Assembly: GCA_019915015.1 (NCBI GenBank)
Contig: JAHBBC010000029.1
Span: forward strand, 248,001-312,000
From: Auriscalpium vulgare
Lineage: Eukaryota; Basidiomycota; Agaricomycetes; Russulales; Auriscalpiaceae
Length of the DNA stretch: 64,000 nt
Reading direction: 5' to 3'
Shown here in pieces: positions 38,541-47,416 of this stretch. The notes under the pieces are model-generated. The model made no database searches. It saw only the letters and a program-made list of their open reading frames with translations, and was not told the DNA's origin. Position numbers and translations under genes: made by a program. Position 1 is the first letter of the stretch; each line of letters starts with the position of its first letter.

Positions 38541-39090
38541 GCTTTCAAGAATCAATGGGGTTCCATGAGGCAGGTCCGATAAGTGCCAAAAATATGCATC
38601 TTTTTGGGCGGTGAAGAAGTCGTATCACTGTATATATGCAACTTACATGATTATGGTCAGGAATATCACTTATGCATCTCGTTCGAGTGATTCTCAAGGT
38701 GGATCTTGGCCAGGCAGGCAGAGAACTTTGATAATTCCGATGCGCCGATGCATAAATACGAGCGTACTAAGCTCGTAGACAGGACGTGCGTATCCATCAT
38801 TGTCATTGATGGCAATTAAGTCCTATAGGCATCGTATCGAAATCAGTGTACGTGGCACTTCATGCTCGCCTAGACTCTTATCGGCTGACCACTGGCTGAC
38901 CACTTTTGCACCTCACTTCTCACTTGGCTGGTCGACATAATATATTGCAAGATGTCTCTACGACTTCTCCAATCCAACCTCCGACTCGTCTGGTTGCCTC
39001 CATCGTACGCAAGAAGTCAGCGCGTCAAATAAACGATACGTGGCCTTGCGTTTGGCTGTGAAGGACGAAGGCTCAGCGATCGAAACAGCA
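38541..39090. other. Intergenic region
   Basis: No gene is supported. A small frame at about 38951-39030 beginning MSLRLLQSNLRLVW follows an AT-rich ATAATATATT, but it is only 26 codons and cannot be extended. Confidence 0.4.
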
Positions 39091-39957
39091 TTACCCGGCG
39101 GAAAACATACTCATTACAGACTTGACTTTGGCAGGCATCGCCCCCGGCGCCTCGCACTCTATCTTGGCTTTTGGCGACCGTCGAATTGATATCGGATGCA
39201 CAGCCTTCACTAACATCCGTTTTGCGGCAGACCCGAGTCGTTTAACAACGCTCTGCACTACTTTCGGAACCCGCGCAATACGGCGTATACCTTGTGTTGC
39301 AGGTACGTCAGCGACTGTCGTCCCGAAGGCAGAGAAATAATTACAGCTGTCCTGCAGCGTTGTCGGTAAAGACTCGGGCTCCATCTTCTCGTCTCCCCCT
39401 CTATGCCTCTGCTGCCGCGCTTGCTCCATCTGTTGCGTGATCTGCAATAGCTTGGCTTCGCGATACTCCCGTACACGCTGTTGTGCCTCCATCCAGATAC
39501 TGCGCAGCGAACTGTGAGCAGCTCGAACGGCGACTTTGCTGAGCTTTGCATACCGCTCAAGCTCTTTGATCTCCTTGCTGAGGCCGTCGGCGCTCGCGAA
39601 CTCGGTCACAGTAGACAGGTCGAGGTCAAAGTCGACGACGGGCGTGAAGTACACCCTGAGGTCGTCCCTGCCCGCGAGACCTTGTGAAAAGAACTCGTCC
39701 ATCACCTCATCTAGCTGCCGACCAGCGTCCGAGCCGTTTCCTGAGCATATCGAGTACGCTGGGAGTGACCGGCCTTCGCTCTCTGGCTGCGCTAGATCTG
39801 ATTCGCCGTCGGAATATTCTGAGAGCTTTCCGGACGCGTCCTCCTCCGCGTCGGGCTCTCCTATGAGTTCATTACTCCGGTATACATCGTCGGCCGATGT
39901 CATTTTGATATGGACCACATCGTTAGCGCTGAGAATCGGGGACTTGCTGTCGTCCAT
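39091..39957 (-). CDS. Hypothetical intronless coiled-coil protein
   Basis: I do not recognise the family. A single open frame of 288 codons starts MDDSKSPILSANDVVHIKMT. It has an acidic Ser-rich first third (EEDASGKLSEYSDGESD), a segment with LRVYFTPVVDFDLDLSTV, and a predicted coiled coil (KEIKELERYAKLSKV through QRVREYREAKLLQITQQMEQ). The C-terminus is basic (VVKRLGSAAKRMLVKAVH and RRSPKAK). The lack of introns is unusual here and may mean a young or fast-evolving gene. It lies immediately next to the DIRS retrotransposon, whose right-hand neighbours are gene debris, so this block may be accessory. Confidence 0.55.
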   Translation of the reverse strand: MDDSKSPILSANDVVHIKMTSADDVYRSNELIGEPDAEEDASGKLSEYSDGESDLAQPESEGRSLPAYSICSGNGSDAGRQLDEVMDEFFSQGLAGRDDLRVYFTPVVDFDLDLSTVTEFASADGLSKEIKELERYAKLSKVAVRAAHSSLRSIWMEAQQRVREYREAKLLQITQQMEQARQQRHRGGDEKMEPESLPTTLQDSCNYFSAFGTTVADVPATQGIRRIARVPKVVQSVVKRLGSAAKRMLVKAVHPISIRRSPKAKIECEAPGAMPAKVKSVMSMFSAG

Positions 39958-40042
39958 CGGCCCCTCGGGATGAGTGGCGACGCGAACATCGAAGGATAAC
40001 GCCGTATGATGGTGTAAGTTATCCCATGGCAGTGGCGGCTTT

Positions 40043-40575
40043 GGGCTAGCTAAGTGGTACCTTCCTCTGCTCTCAGTGCGGGAAGGTGTATCGGCGCTTA
40101 GCTAGTAATCTAATCTACCGTGATTGATCCGAGAAGGCTAAGCGCCTCCTGGCCCTTCGGGCCTATGGCGGGGAGTCTACGACTCCTGCGAGTCTGTAAG
40201 CCTCAAGTCAGCTGTTTAATCCGTGTTCGATTAACAGCGGCTTAATCCGTGTACTTGGGGTGCGTGGGGTGGTTCGGCGGGGGGCCCGCGGCGCTGCGCG
40301 CCGGGAGCGGGCCGGTCACGTGACGAGAGGAAGCGAGCCCCGTGGCGACTCGCGCGCGCGACGCGTCTGCGTGCCCGAGGGCGTGCGCGTCGCTTCCCTG
40401 CCGAACGAACGAGCTACTCGCGTTGGCGGAAACCCCGGCGACCCCCAACGATTCTCGAAGGGGGAACAGGTCCCGAGGCACCACCTACGAGCGAAGCTCA
40501 CTGCCTCTCGGGACCTTCGGCCCCGAGAGAACCCCACACAGAGCGAGCTCGAAGCTGAATGTATTCATGTAACAA
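40043..40575. repeat. 3' non-coding end of the DIRS-like element
   Basis: This stretch holds several inverted repeats: GCTAAG/CTTAGC arms around ACCTTCC/GGAAGGT (40049-40102) and GGTCCCGAGGCA/TGCCTCTCGGGACC (40469-40514). There is also a direct repeat TTAATCCGTGT at 40217 and 40242. Such structured ends fit the complementary regions that DIRS elements use for circular intermediates, but the exact repeat architecture could not be worked out by eye. Confidence 0.5.
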
Positions 40576-41868
40576 TTATGTACTTCTCGATGTTTGCTCG
40601 TACTCTACCATGTTCTGATCTAAGCGTGCTGCTTCAAACGCATTGAATGCCTGTGACATGAAGAAAGGTAAAACTGCCTGAACTTTCCTCCAATATAATA
40701 GAAACGCGTTCGAGCGCCATCTTCCCTGCTTGGCGACTATCTCCGGCGGGGTGCCCCGCAGGAGCCACTCCGTTGTTCCTCCTATCCTGAAACTGTGTCC
40801 GTCCGACACCACGTCGATACCCGCTTCCTGCCAGACCTGCTTGCACCTTGCTAAGAAGATGCTCTTCGTGAGTATCCTCCAGTCGTCGTCTTGCTCGAAA
40901 GCGAAAAATGGCGCTTCCGCTGGAACCCTCTGGTTGACGCGCAGGTGGTACTCCATCGCATAGAATGGTGACAATGCATCAGCCAGGTCCGTGATGGCGA
41001 TGTCCGCGCCCTCTTCCCCGGTGACCTTCGTAAACGGAATGTGCAGGGCCGCGCATTTGACGCCGTTCCTCGTCGTGGCCCTCGTGAGATCCGCACCTCT
41101 GGTGACGTGTTTCCTCGGCGTAAATGAGACCGCTGATGTCGGAATCATCTCGCCTAGCCTGCATATCGACCAGAACGCGATCGACGCTACCGCCCACACG
41201 GCCGCGTCTCTCGTGTTGTAGAGGTCCAGACCCGCTAGCAGTGCTCGCATGTGCTCTATAGTGACGGGCGGCCTGGGCGGTTTCCTTGAGGATTCTGGCG
41301 CCAGCTTCTTCACGCCCCTCATCGCCAGCTGCAGCGCGCCGTCTCCTAGCCAAGGTGCGCCGTTGAGCTTGTGCCAGAGCTGGAGTCCGCTAATCCATTG
41401 CTGCGCCGACGCGACCTTGCCTGCCGCTCCCGCTACGAACGCTGCTAGCAGCAGGTCCGACGCGGGCATTCGATCTCTCTCTGATATCCTGTGCGTATCA
41501 CAATACTGCGTGAAGCGCAGCAGTCCTGCTCCATACGACGTCCGCGTGTTTGGTTCGACCGCGTGTACCTGCACTGCTCTCAATCTCGTGAAGGCGTCGA
41601 CTGACAACGTCTTGAGGGCCTCGGCGCAGTACTCAATGCTGAACGGCGTGTGCCACAATAAAATTCGGTCGCGTGCTGGTGTCATAAAAGGTCTGAATGG
41701 TGATTCTTCGTACATCTCGTCCGCCTTTGGCTTTCTGCTCCGGATCCTTCGCTCTTCTAAGGCGCGCAGTGACTCCAGCATGTGTCCGCCCGACCGGCTG
41801 ACATGCGTGGACGTCTCCTCAGCGAGCGCGATCGCACTTGCGACCGCTGCGTTCCGTTGTTGACTCAT
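40576..41868 (-). CDS. DIRS tyrosine recombinase
   Basis: A site-specific recombinase thought to insert the circular cDNA of DIRS elements. 430 codons, start ATG at 41868. Catalytic residues are visible: the box-A Arg in WSICRLGEM, the H-x-x-R in DGHSFRIGG, and the nucleophilic Tyr in the C-terminal GRWRSNAFLLYWR. The N-terminal SAM-like region contains AVEPNTRTSYGAGLLRF, a typical phage-integrase arm. The start codon overlaps the stop of the upstream pol frame as ATGA (41865-41868), so translation may occur by termination-reinitiation. Confidence 0.9.
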   Translation of the reverse strand: MSQQRNAAVASAIALAEETSTHVSRSGGHMLESLRALEERRIRSRKPKADEMYEESPFRPFMTPARDRILLWHTPFSIEYCAEALKTLSVDAFTRLRAVQVHAVEPNTRTSYGAGLLRFTQYCDTHRISERDRMPASDLLLAAFVAGAAGKVASAQQWISGLQLWHKLNGAPWLGDGALQLAMRGVKKLAPESSRKPPRPPVTIEHMRALLAGLDLYNTRDAAVWAVASIAFWSICRLGEMIPTSAVSFTPRKHVTRGADLTRATTRNGVKCAALHIPFTKVTGEEGADIAITDLADALSPFYAMEYHLRVNQRVPAEAPFFAFEQDDDWRILTKSIFLARCKQVWQEAGIDVVSDGHSFRIGGTTEWLLRGTPPEIVAKQGRWRSNAFLLYWRKVQAVLPFFMSQAFNAFEAARLDQNMVEYEQTSRST

Positions 41869-44038
41869 TGTGCGCGTAGCGCCTTCTGTAGTGCCTCCGG
41901 TAGGCTCGGCGGATCCACTAGGCTCTTGTATCCAGGGACAACGACACCGCGCGATATCGGGTCCGCCAGATTAGCCTGTATCACCGCGTGTCAATAAAAA
42001 TGCTCTGTGCGGCTATCACTCGCATATTTACCTCCGACTCCACATATTCGAGCTCGAGCTCTATGTTCCTCACCATGCATACCAGGTTCACCCTGCGTAT
42101 GCACTGGTTGACCATCCAGTTGCGACTCCGTCCTCGCCTGAACGCGTATATCACGCCTTGGTTGTCGCTTCGAATCAGCAACACCGCGTTTGCGACGCCC
42201 TTCGCGTCGGCAAGCGCTACCGCCATCTCCACCGCGATGGCCTCGCCCCAGCCTATGTCGCATCCAGGGCCATCATTCCAACCGGGGACCCATCTCCATG
42301 CCGCTGTCTCGTTGCTGTTCCACACTACGCCGACTCCCCAGTCTGTTGACGCGTCCACCCAGATGCCCAGGTCTACTGTGAAACCTCTCGACGAGAGCTG
42401 TCGCACTGGGGATGGTCCTCTGAGCTCGTCGCGCCACCACTGTAAGTCCGACCATACGGACGACTTTGCGAAGCGTTTCTTCGGGCGCCCTGCAGGGACC
42501 CTGCCATAGTCCGCTATGCCGTTCGCCAGGGACGTAAGGAACGCACGTCCATGTGGATACACGAACGCTACGTGGTTCAAGGAACCATTGATGCGTTGCA
42601 TCTCCTTTAGCGGGACTGACCTGCCCTTGAAGTCACTGATGAAAGTGTCGACTTTCCTGATGATTTTCTCGTGCTTGTGCGGCGCCAGCTGCACCGTGCG
42701 ATGCTCGAGATCCCAGCTGAACCCCAGATACACGAACGTCCGCGCAAAATCCTGGCCCTTCGTCGGATGCCACGGAATGCACAACGGCGCTATGACCTCC
42801 TTCGCCCGCGCTAGATCGTACGCGTACTCGTACACAGTGCCTCCTCTATCCACCAATGCTCGCATCGGTCTGTTGAAGATCGTGTTGTCGTCTACCCATT
42901 TGGCTGCAGGGTCGACGCCTATCTTCCTCCAGATGGCGACTGTTCCGTCCGCTATCACTCCGTGGATACCCGCTGCCGTCGTCGATCCGAACGGCACGAC
43001 GTGGTCCAGCCAGAACACTCCTCTGTGTGCGACTGCCAGGAACTTCTTGTCCTCGGGGTGTACTGGTACCGTTCGGTACGCCTTCTCCACGTCTAGTGTG
43101 GCCGCTGTCGAGCCCTCCGGCAACGAAGCTACCTGGTGAACGTGCCATCGTCAGCGCTGCTCTGCGCGACTTTCGACTCCCATGTCTCTTGTCTCCAGCG
43201 CACGGCGAGGATCTCTGTCCTCCCGCCGCGTACTCTGAGTCCCCGCGCGCGAAGGCACTGCCTTCGTCCTCGCGTGCTCTGGCTCTTGGCCGACTCGTGC
43301 GCACGGTAGGGCTACACCTCCCCGTCGCTTTGCACGGGCGGAGCTTCGCTCGCCACCCTGCACGCTCTGGCCTCTGGCCCATGACTCTCTCGGCTACGCG
43401 CCCCTTCCTCTCACGGCGCACTCCGCTACCGTGATCCAGGTACGCGCGCCCCGGCTCTCTGACGTCTCGAAATAATTACTCACAATTTCTGCCACTGTAG
43501 CCGCTGTTCCCCACTCGGTAGGGAAATCGTCCGAGTCGAGTAGGTCGTTCACGGAGTAGCCCGCCTCACCCACATATGACATATTGCGCACTATGCGCCT
43601 CTTCGTTTTACCGTTCTCGTCTGTCGTCGTGACTGTATGCACTGGAGCCGCCGCGAAATGCCCTCCGCATAACGTCTCCATCTCCTCTTGCGTGAAAGGG
43701 CCGTCCATTCTATGCGCTTCAACTTCCTCGCGTATGTATTCGTCGATCGACTTGTCGTTGTCTGATGGGATGTAAGGGGGAATGATGGAATCGCGCAGCT
43801 CAGAATTCGGGAAACCCATGCGAAAGCCTTCCGTGAGGCCTTGAACAAGAGAAGGGAAACGGTCTAGAAGTCCAAACACGCGCAGATAAATGTCAAAAGC
43901 CGCTGGGTTGTATGGCGTGACGACTTTGTGCAAGATTGATGTTCCCCCGTGATACGAGACTAGATGGCGCTTGGGGGGAATGGATGCAGGGTCGAATGGA
44001 AGCGAAAGACCCTGCTGCGCCGTCTCGTACCGCCCCTC
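41865..44038 (-). CDS. DIRS reverse transcriptase - RNase H (Pol), interrupted by two putative introns
   Basis: Copies element RNA into cDNA. Segments are about 44038-43484, 43132-42032 and 41975-41865. The first contains LTEGFRMGF and YSVNDLLDSDDFPTEWGTAA. The second holds the RT core: motif A in TLDVEKAYRTVPV and motif C KWVDDNTIF, then RNase H with Asp in GIWVDASTDWGVG, Glu in GWGEAIAVEMA and Asp in LLIRSDNQGVIY. The third ends with NLADPISRGVVVPGYKS. Joining the segments restores contiguous family sequence (VAEI-VASLPEG and YVESE-ANLADP). The frame is +1 relative to Gag and open from 44734, so it is probably expressed as a frameshift extension. Confidence 0.85.
41976..42031 (-). other. 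Putative 56-nt spliceosomal intron near the end of DIRS pol
   Basis: Donor GTAAAT at 42031 and acceptor GATACAG ending at 41976. Unspliced, the frame ends at TGA (41981). Spliced, it continues with NLADPISRG, the conserved end of DIRS RNase H regions, to a stop overlapping the recombinase ATG. Size and signals match host introns. Confidence 0.75.
43133..43483 (-). other. Putative 351-nt spliceosomal intron inside DIRS pol
   Basis: Donor GTGAGT at 43483 directly follows GCAGAAATT and the acceptor TTCACCAG ends at 43133. Removal joins two phase-0 codons exactly at a conserved RT block. Unspliced, the frame hits a stop at 43394. The intron is unusually long for this genome. Confidence 0.65.
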
Positions 44039-45596
44039 AGGCGGATTTTGATCCTCCGCTGCCTGCGCACTTCCCCGCGCTGGCGTTGTGCTGGTCTGAT
44101 CCGCAGACTGAGCAAATGTGACGCACGGCCTCTGTGTGCTCTCCTCTGCAATGCCCGGTGATGTTGAACGGCACGCAGAATTCATCTTTGGCGTGGCCTC
44201 CGATGCCGCTGAGGACTGAGGGCTTGTCCGAGCTCGACTTGGCGATGAGTGCCTTGCCGCTCGCCGTCTTGGTCGCACGGCACGCGCGCGCAGGGTGTCC
44301 TGGCCTCCCGCAGATGATGCAGACACCCCTGGGAGTCGATGACTGTCTGCCGCTCTGAAAGGAGTCTCGTGCAGGGCGATTGTCGGAGGAGGGGTATGGC
44401 TGGTAGCGCTGGTTCGTGTTCTTCTTCCCCTCTCCGCTTTGCTTCTGCCCTCCTGCGTTCGCGCCCTTCGGGTTCTCGTAGCGGAAGGTCGCCACCGCGT
44501 TGTCCAGGCCTCGCAACCACGCGTGTTCGTCGTGCTCGAACTGTCGAGTCCAGTAGCCCTTGCGTTCGCTGACGTCGAACGCCCTGATCGCTGGGAAGAT
44601 CTCCCGCTTGTCTGGGTGCGCCGCAAGTCTGTCCCGATGCTCCGTCCATCTCTCCAGGACCTCCGGCTCGAAGAGCGACCCTGACTTGATGAACCTGAAG
44701 AAGTTCGCGTACGCCTCGCTCCACTCGTCCGCATCTAGTTCTTCCTCGTTGCCCAGTAAGTCCGGCGCGAGCAGCATAAGAGACTTCTCTGAGGTCGGCA
44801 GCTGCGTCTTCTGAATATACTTGGACGGCGAGTCCCAGATTTTCTTCAGGTTGGCGTTGGTGAACACGTGAAGCCCCAGGTATACCCCCTCGTTCCATGC
44901 GACCTGTAAGCTCCGCGCGAAGGACACTTGCCTCTCTGCCACCGAGACCCTCACCTCCGCAGCTTTCCTGAAGACTCTCGGCCCTTTCGTCGTCATCCCA
45001 GAGCCAGAGCCGGAATCCAAGCCGAGTGTATGCGTGCTAGACGCGCCAGCCTGAGTGTTCTGCCCAAGTATATGCGCTATGGCGCTGACTCCTTGAGCCC
45101 CCAGAGCGCCCTGACTGCCTGCGAGCATCCTAGCCAGCTTGATGAGTGCCTCCTGATCCCCAGTGCTGACCTGGGGAGCGCCCTGCGCGGTCACCGCCGT
45201 AGCGGCGCTACCTGCCGTTGACGTGTTCACTGGACCGCCCGTCCACGTCCTAGCTCCTCCGAAGATGGCCGTCGTTGGTCCTGTCTGCGCTCCGGTACCA
45301 GCGCCCGCTAGGCTAGTGCCGGTCGTGCCCGCGTTTGACGTACCCGACGTGCCTGCACCTACCGTGCCTCCGCCCATGCCGCTTCCACCAGCTCCTCCTG
45401 CGCCACTACCGCTCGCATTTCCGATGCCTAACCCCGATCCTGTCCCTCCTGACGTGTTTCCGCTGCCAGTGCCTCCGGCCGGACCGCCCGTGACGCCTGC
45501 CAGAGAGCCGCTAACGTTCACTTGCTGTCCCGGAACAGGCATAGACGTGCGCCTAGCTACGTTGCCCGAGTTGTTGCCTAGATTACCAGTAGTCAT
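44037..45596 (-). CDS. DIRS Gag-like nucleocapsid protein
   Basis: 519 codons from ATG at 45596. The N-terminal 150 residues are a Gly/Thr/Ser/Ala-rich low-complexity region. A central domain follows (GVYLGLHVFTNANLKKIWD, YANFFRFIKSGSLFEPEVLE, ERKGYWTRQFEHDEHAWLRG), resembling Gag helical regions. Two Cys/His clusters follow: the CCHC knuckle CIICGRPGHPARAC and a second cluster, CVPFNITGHCRGEH then HICSVCGSDQH with a final Cys. It terminates at TGA (44037-44039) within the overlapping pol frame. Presumed to package element RNA. Confidence 0.85.
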   Translation of the reverse strand: MTTGNLGNNSGNVARRTSMPVPGQQVNVSGSLAGVTGGPAGGTGSGNTSGGTGSGLGIGNASGSGAGGAGGSGMGGGTVGAGTSGTSNAGTTGTSLAGAGTGAQTGPTTAIFGGARTWTGGPVNTSTAGSAATAVTAQGAPQVSTGDQEALIKLARMLAGSQGALGAQGVSAIAHILGQNTQAGASSTHTLGLDSGSGSGMTTKGPRVFRKAAEVRVSVAERQVSFARSLQVAWNEGVYLGLHVFTNANLKKIWDSPSKYIQKTQLPTSEKSLMLLAPDLLGNEEELDADEWSEAYANFFRFIKSGSLFEPEVLERWTEHRDRLAAHPDKREIFPAIRAFDVSERKGYWTRQFEHDEHAWLRGLDNAVATFRYENPKGANAGGQKQSGEGKKNTNQRYQPYPSSDNRPARDSFQSGRQSSTPRGVCIICGRPGHPARACRATKTASGKALIAKSSSDKPSVLSGIGGHAKDEFCVPFNITGHCRGEHTEAVRHICSVCGSDQHNASAGKCAGSGGSKSA

Positions 45597-45775
45597 TGTT
45601 GCTTTCAGTGGGTTGGATCGAAAAACTAAAGCGGAGAGCGTCGGGGAACGAGGTGGTCGAGGTCGAAGAAGCTCGACCTTCCCCGACGCGACGCGACTTC
45701 CTTATTCGCGCTCTCGCGCGCTTGCGTCATCGCATCACGTCGCTGCATCGCGACGTCACGTGTCTTAGCTAGCCC

Positions 45776-46949
45776 TCGCAGAGGCTGCGTCTCGCAAGCT
45801 CGACTAAGCCTCTGCATCAAGAAACACCCGCGCGGCCGGCAGGATGTGTCGCCGGGTGGATTGGTATGAACATATCCTCTTCTACGCCTTCCTCTGGTAA
45901 CGATTTTGGTGGGCCTTGGCTCACCACAGCGAGTTCACCGGAGTAATATTTGCGGGCTGTGAACCCCTTAGTGTCGGCCTATTCGAGGATTCAATGTTTG
46001 AACTTGTAAAAGATTGCAACTTATCCAACAGGGCAAATCGTACTCACGTCGACAAGCACTCCAACATATCGTCTCGTAGGTGATGTCTGTGCTTGCTCTG
46101 TCGCTATAGGGTCTCTTAGAGCCTCCACAGTTGCTGTTGGATTTAGAGTGAAGACGGCATATGTCCCGCAGTTCGGAACTTCGGACGCAAGTCCTCGAGG
46201 AAGAGTGTCGTTGACGTCGTAGGTATCTGGGTTCCATAGTGCTGGCATCTCTGAGAGGATGAAAGGGAGATTAGAGAGAGTATACACGCTTGAAGAGATG
46301 ACGGTGACTTATGAGTAAGGAATGCAGGCGCAGAAGACAACATGTGGTATTGTTCTCAACAATTGACGGTGGCCTGCTACACAATTGTTGTCACTTTCGT
46401 GGACATCCTTGTTGAACAATAGAATGCGGTGCGCCAGCCGTCAAGACGGCCTCTGTGCCTGAGCGCTGCGTCTAGCGATACCTTGTCAGTGAGTCGTGAC
46501 AAGTTTGACGCCTTCAATTCGTACTACTGACGCCACGGCCAAGTAAGTACCGACTAAGCCGTGGCGAAAAAGCGTCCCACGCACCGGTTGACGCCACGAC
46601 AGCTCTCGGCACCAGCGCTCGCGGTACCAGATGAAATACTTAATGCTCTTCACGGTATCTGGCGGGTTTACTAGTAAACCCTTTTCAAATGGTTTTGACC
46701 AGTCCATTCTCGATAAACGGATAGGCTCCAGCTTCTGACCAGTTCGTTCTGAAACGTCTCCTCGCCCACACAAACTTTGCTTGCTTCCTGAATGCGACTT
46801 CGATTCGATCTCGTAGCGGCGCCGCGTGCGACGGTGAGTACTTGCGTGGGTTGCCGATGCCTTCGTAGGAGCCTACACATGTGGCAGAGCGTCGTCTAGA
46901 AGATTATCATATCAGCGCAAGGCCCTGGCCCCATCCTCTGACATCTACT
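45776..46949. other. Debris region between the retrotransposon and a pseudogene
   Basis: No intact gene. It contains a coding-like minus-strand fragment (see 46010-46290), a perfect 9-bp stem CGCCACGGC/GCCGTGGCG with an 18-nt loop (46532-46564), and short unassignable frames. The outer end of the DIRS element lies somewhere near its left edge. Confidence 0.4.
46010..46290 (-). pseudogene. Possible gene fragment next to the DIRS 5' end
   Basis: A short frame reads EMPALWNPDTYDVNDTLPRG and NCGTYAVFTLNP, preceded by a pyrimidine tract and acceptor CTCTCAG and followed by a good donor (GTGAGT at about 46048). No in-frame upstream exon or matching downstream exon could be found. It may be an exon of a gene broken by the retrotransposon or a decayed duplicate; I cannot name a family. 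Confidence 0.3.
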
Positions 46950-47150
46950 GGGTTGACCAAATAGAACAGCGAGCTCCTCGACGGGACGTCCGGTGCCTCC
47001 ACCCATTCTCGCCGCCTACACCTTCCCACTCGTCGTACCACTGGCATGGGTGTCCCCTCTTCCCCAGCAACTACCGGGTCAACGGCCCTGTCGACCCTGA
47101 ACCTGTCGTGTGCGCGGCACGCCGGTCCATGTCGCTCCCTCATACTCAGA
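46950..47150 (+). pseudogene. Degenerate partial copy of the downstream secreted-protein gene
   Basis: DNA here aligns with 47610-47860 of the next gene. Shared stretches in order are CTCGCCGCCTACACC, ACTCGTCGTAC, TCCCCTC, GGTCAACGG followed by TCGACCC, CCTGTCGTGTGCG and GTCGCTC. Indels and stops destroy the frame. It represents an old tandem duplication with the same orientation. The intervening sequence includes the live copy's promoter. Confidence 0.75.
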
Positions 47151-47416
47151 TACCCTGTTTTTTGTTCAATTTGGAGCAAGTTTGCCGTCGAACTATCCAC
47201 CGTCTTTCTCAATCCATTCGTAGTCTCGAGGATCTCCGGCGGCGACCTGCTTAGGACCGAGTTGACGGCGCGGGCCTGCTCCCAATCGAATTGTATTCTA
47301 TTTCCTATTCGTCTCGTGAAATGTCAACGTCTTGAGCTGACGAACAACTGTTCGACTTCGCCCCCACCTGCCTCAGCACCCTCACGCCAATCTCCCCGCT
47401 GTTGCCTGCTTCCAAG

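Larger units (their letters stand above)
40043..45775 (-). mobile_element. DIRS/Ngaro-like tyrosine-recombinase retrotransposon
   Basis: A retroelement on the minus strand encodes, in order, a Gag-like protein with zinc knuckles, reverse transcriptase plus RNase H, and a tyrosine recombinase instead of an integrase; no aspartic protease, methyltransferase or LTR is seen. This defines the DIRS order. The suggested ends are a 12-nt inverted repeat, GGGCTAGCTAAG at 40043-40054 and its complement at 45764-45775, reading inward from both sides; these limits are provisional. The flanking 0.2-0.5 kb is non-coding and rich in hairpins. All three main frames are long and lack internal stops, apart from putative introns and one frameshift point, so the copy may be recent or still competent. 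Confidence 0.88.

Noticed and set aside
43027..43434. Possible separate ORFs in the 43.1-43.4 kb interval
   Set aside because: The interval is better explained as an intron in the DIRS pol frame; frames there are Arg-rich and interrupt conserved RT sequence.
45163..45768. 201-codon Pro/Val-rich plus-strand frame
   Set aside because: Antisense of the Gly/Thr-rich Gag N-terminus; no independent evidence.
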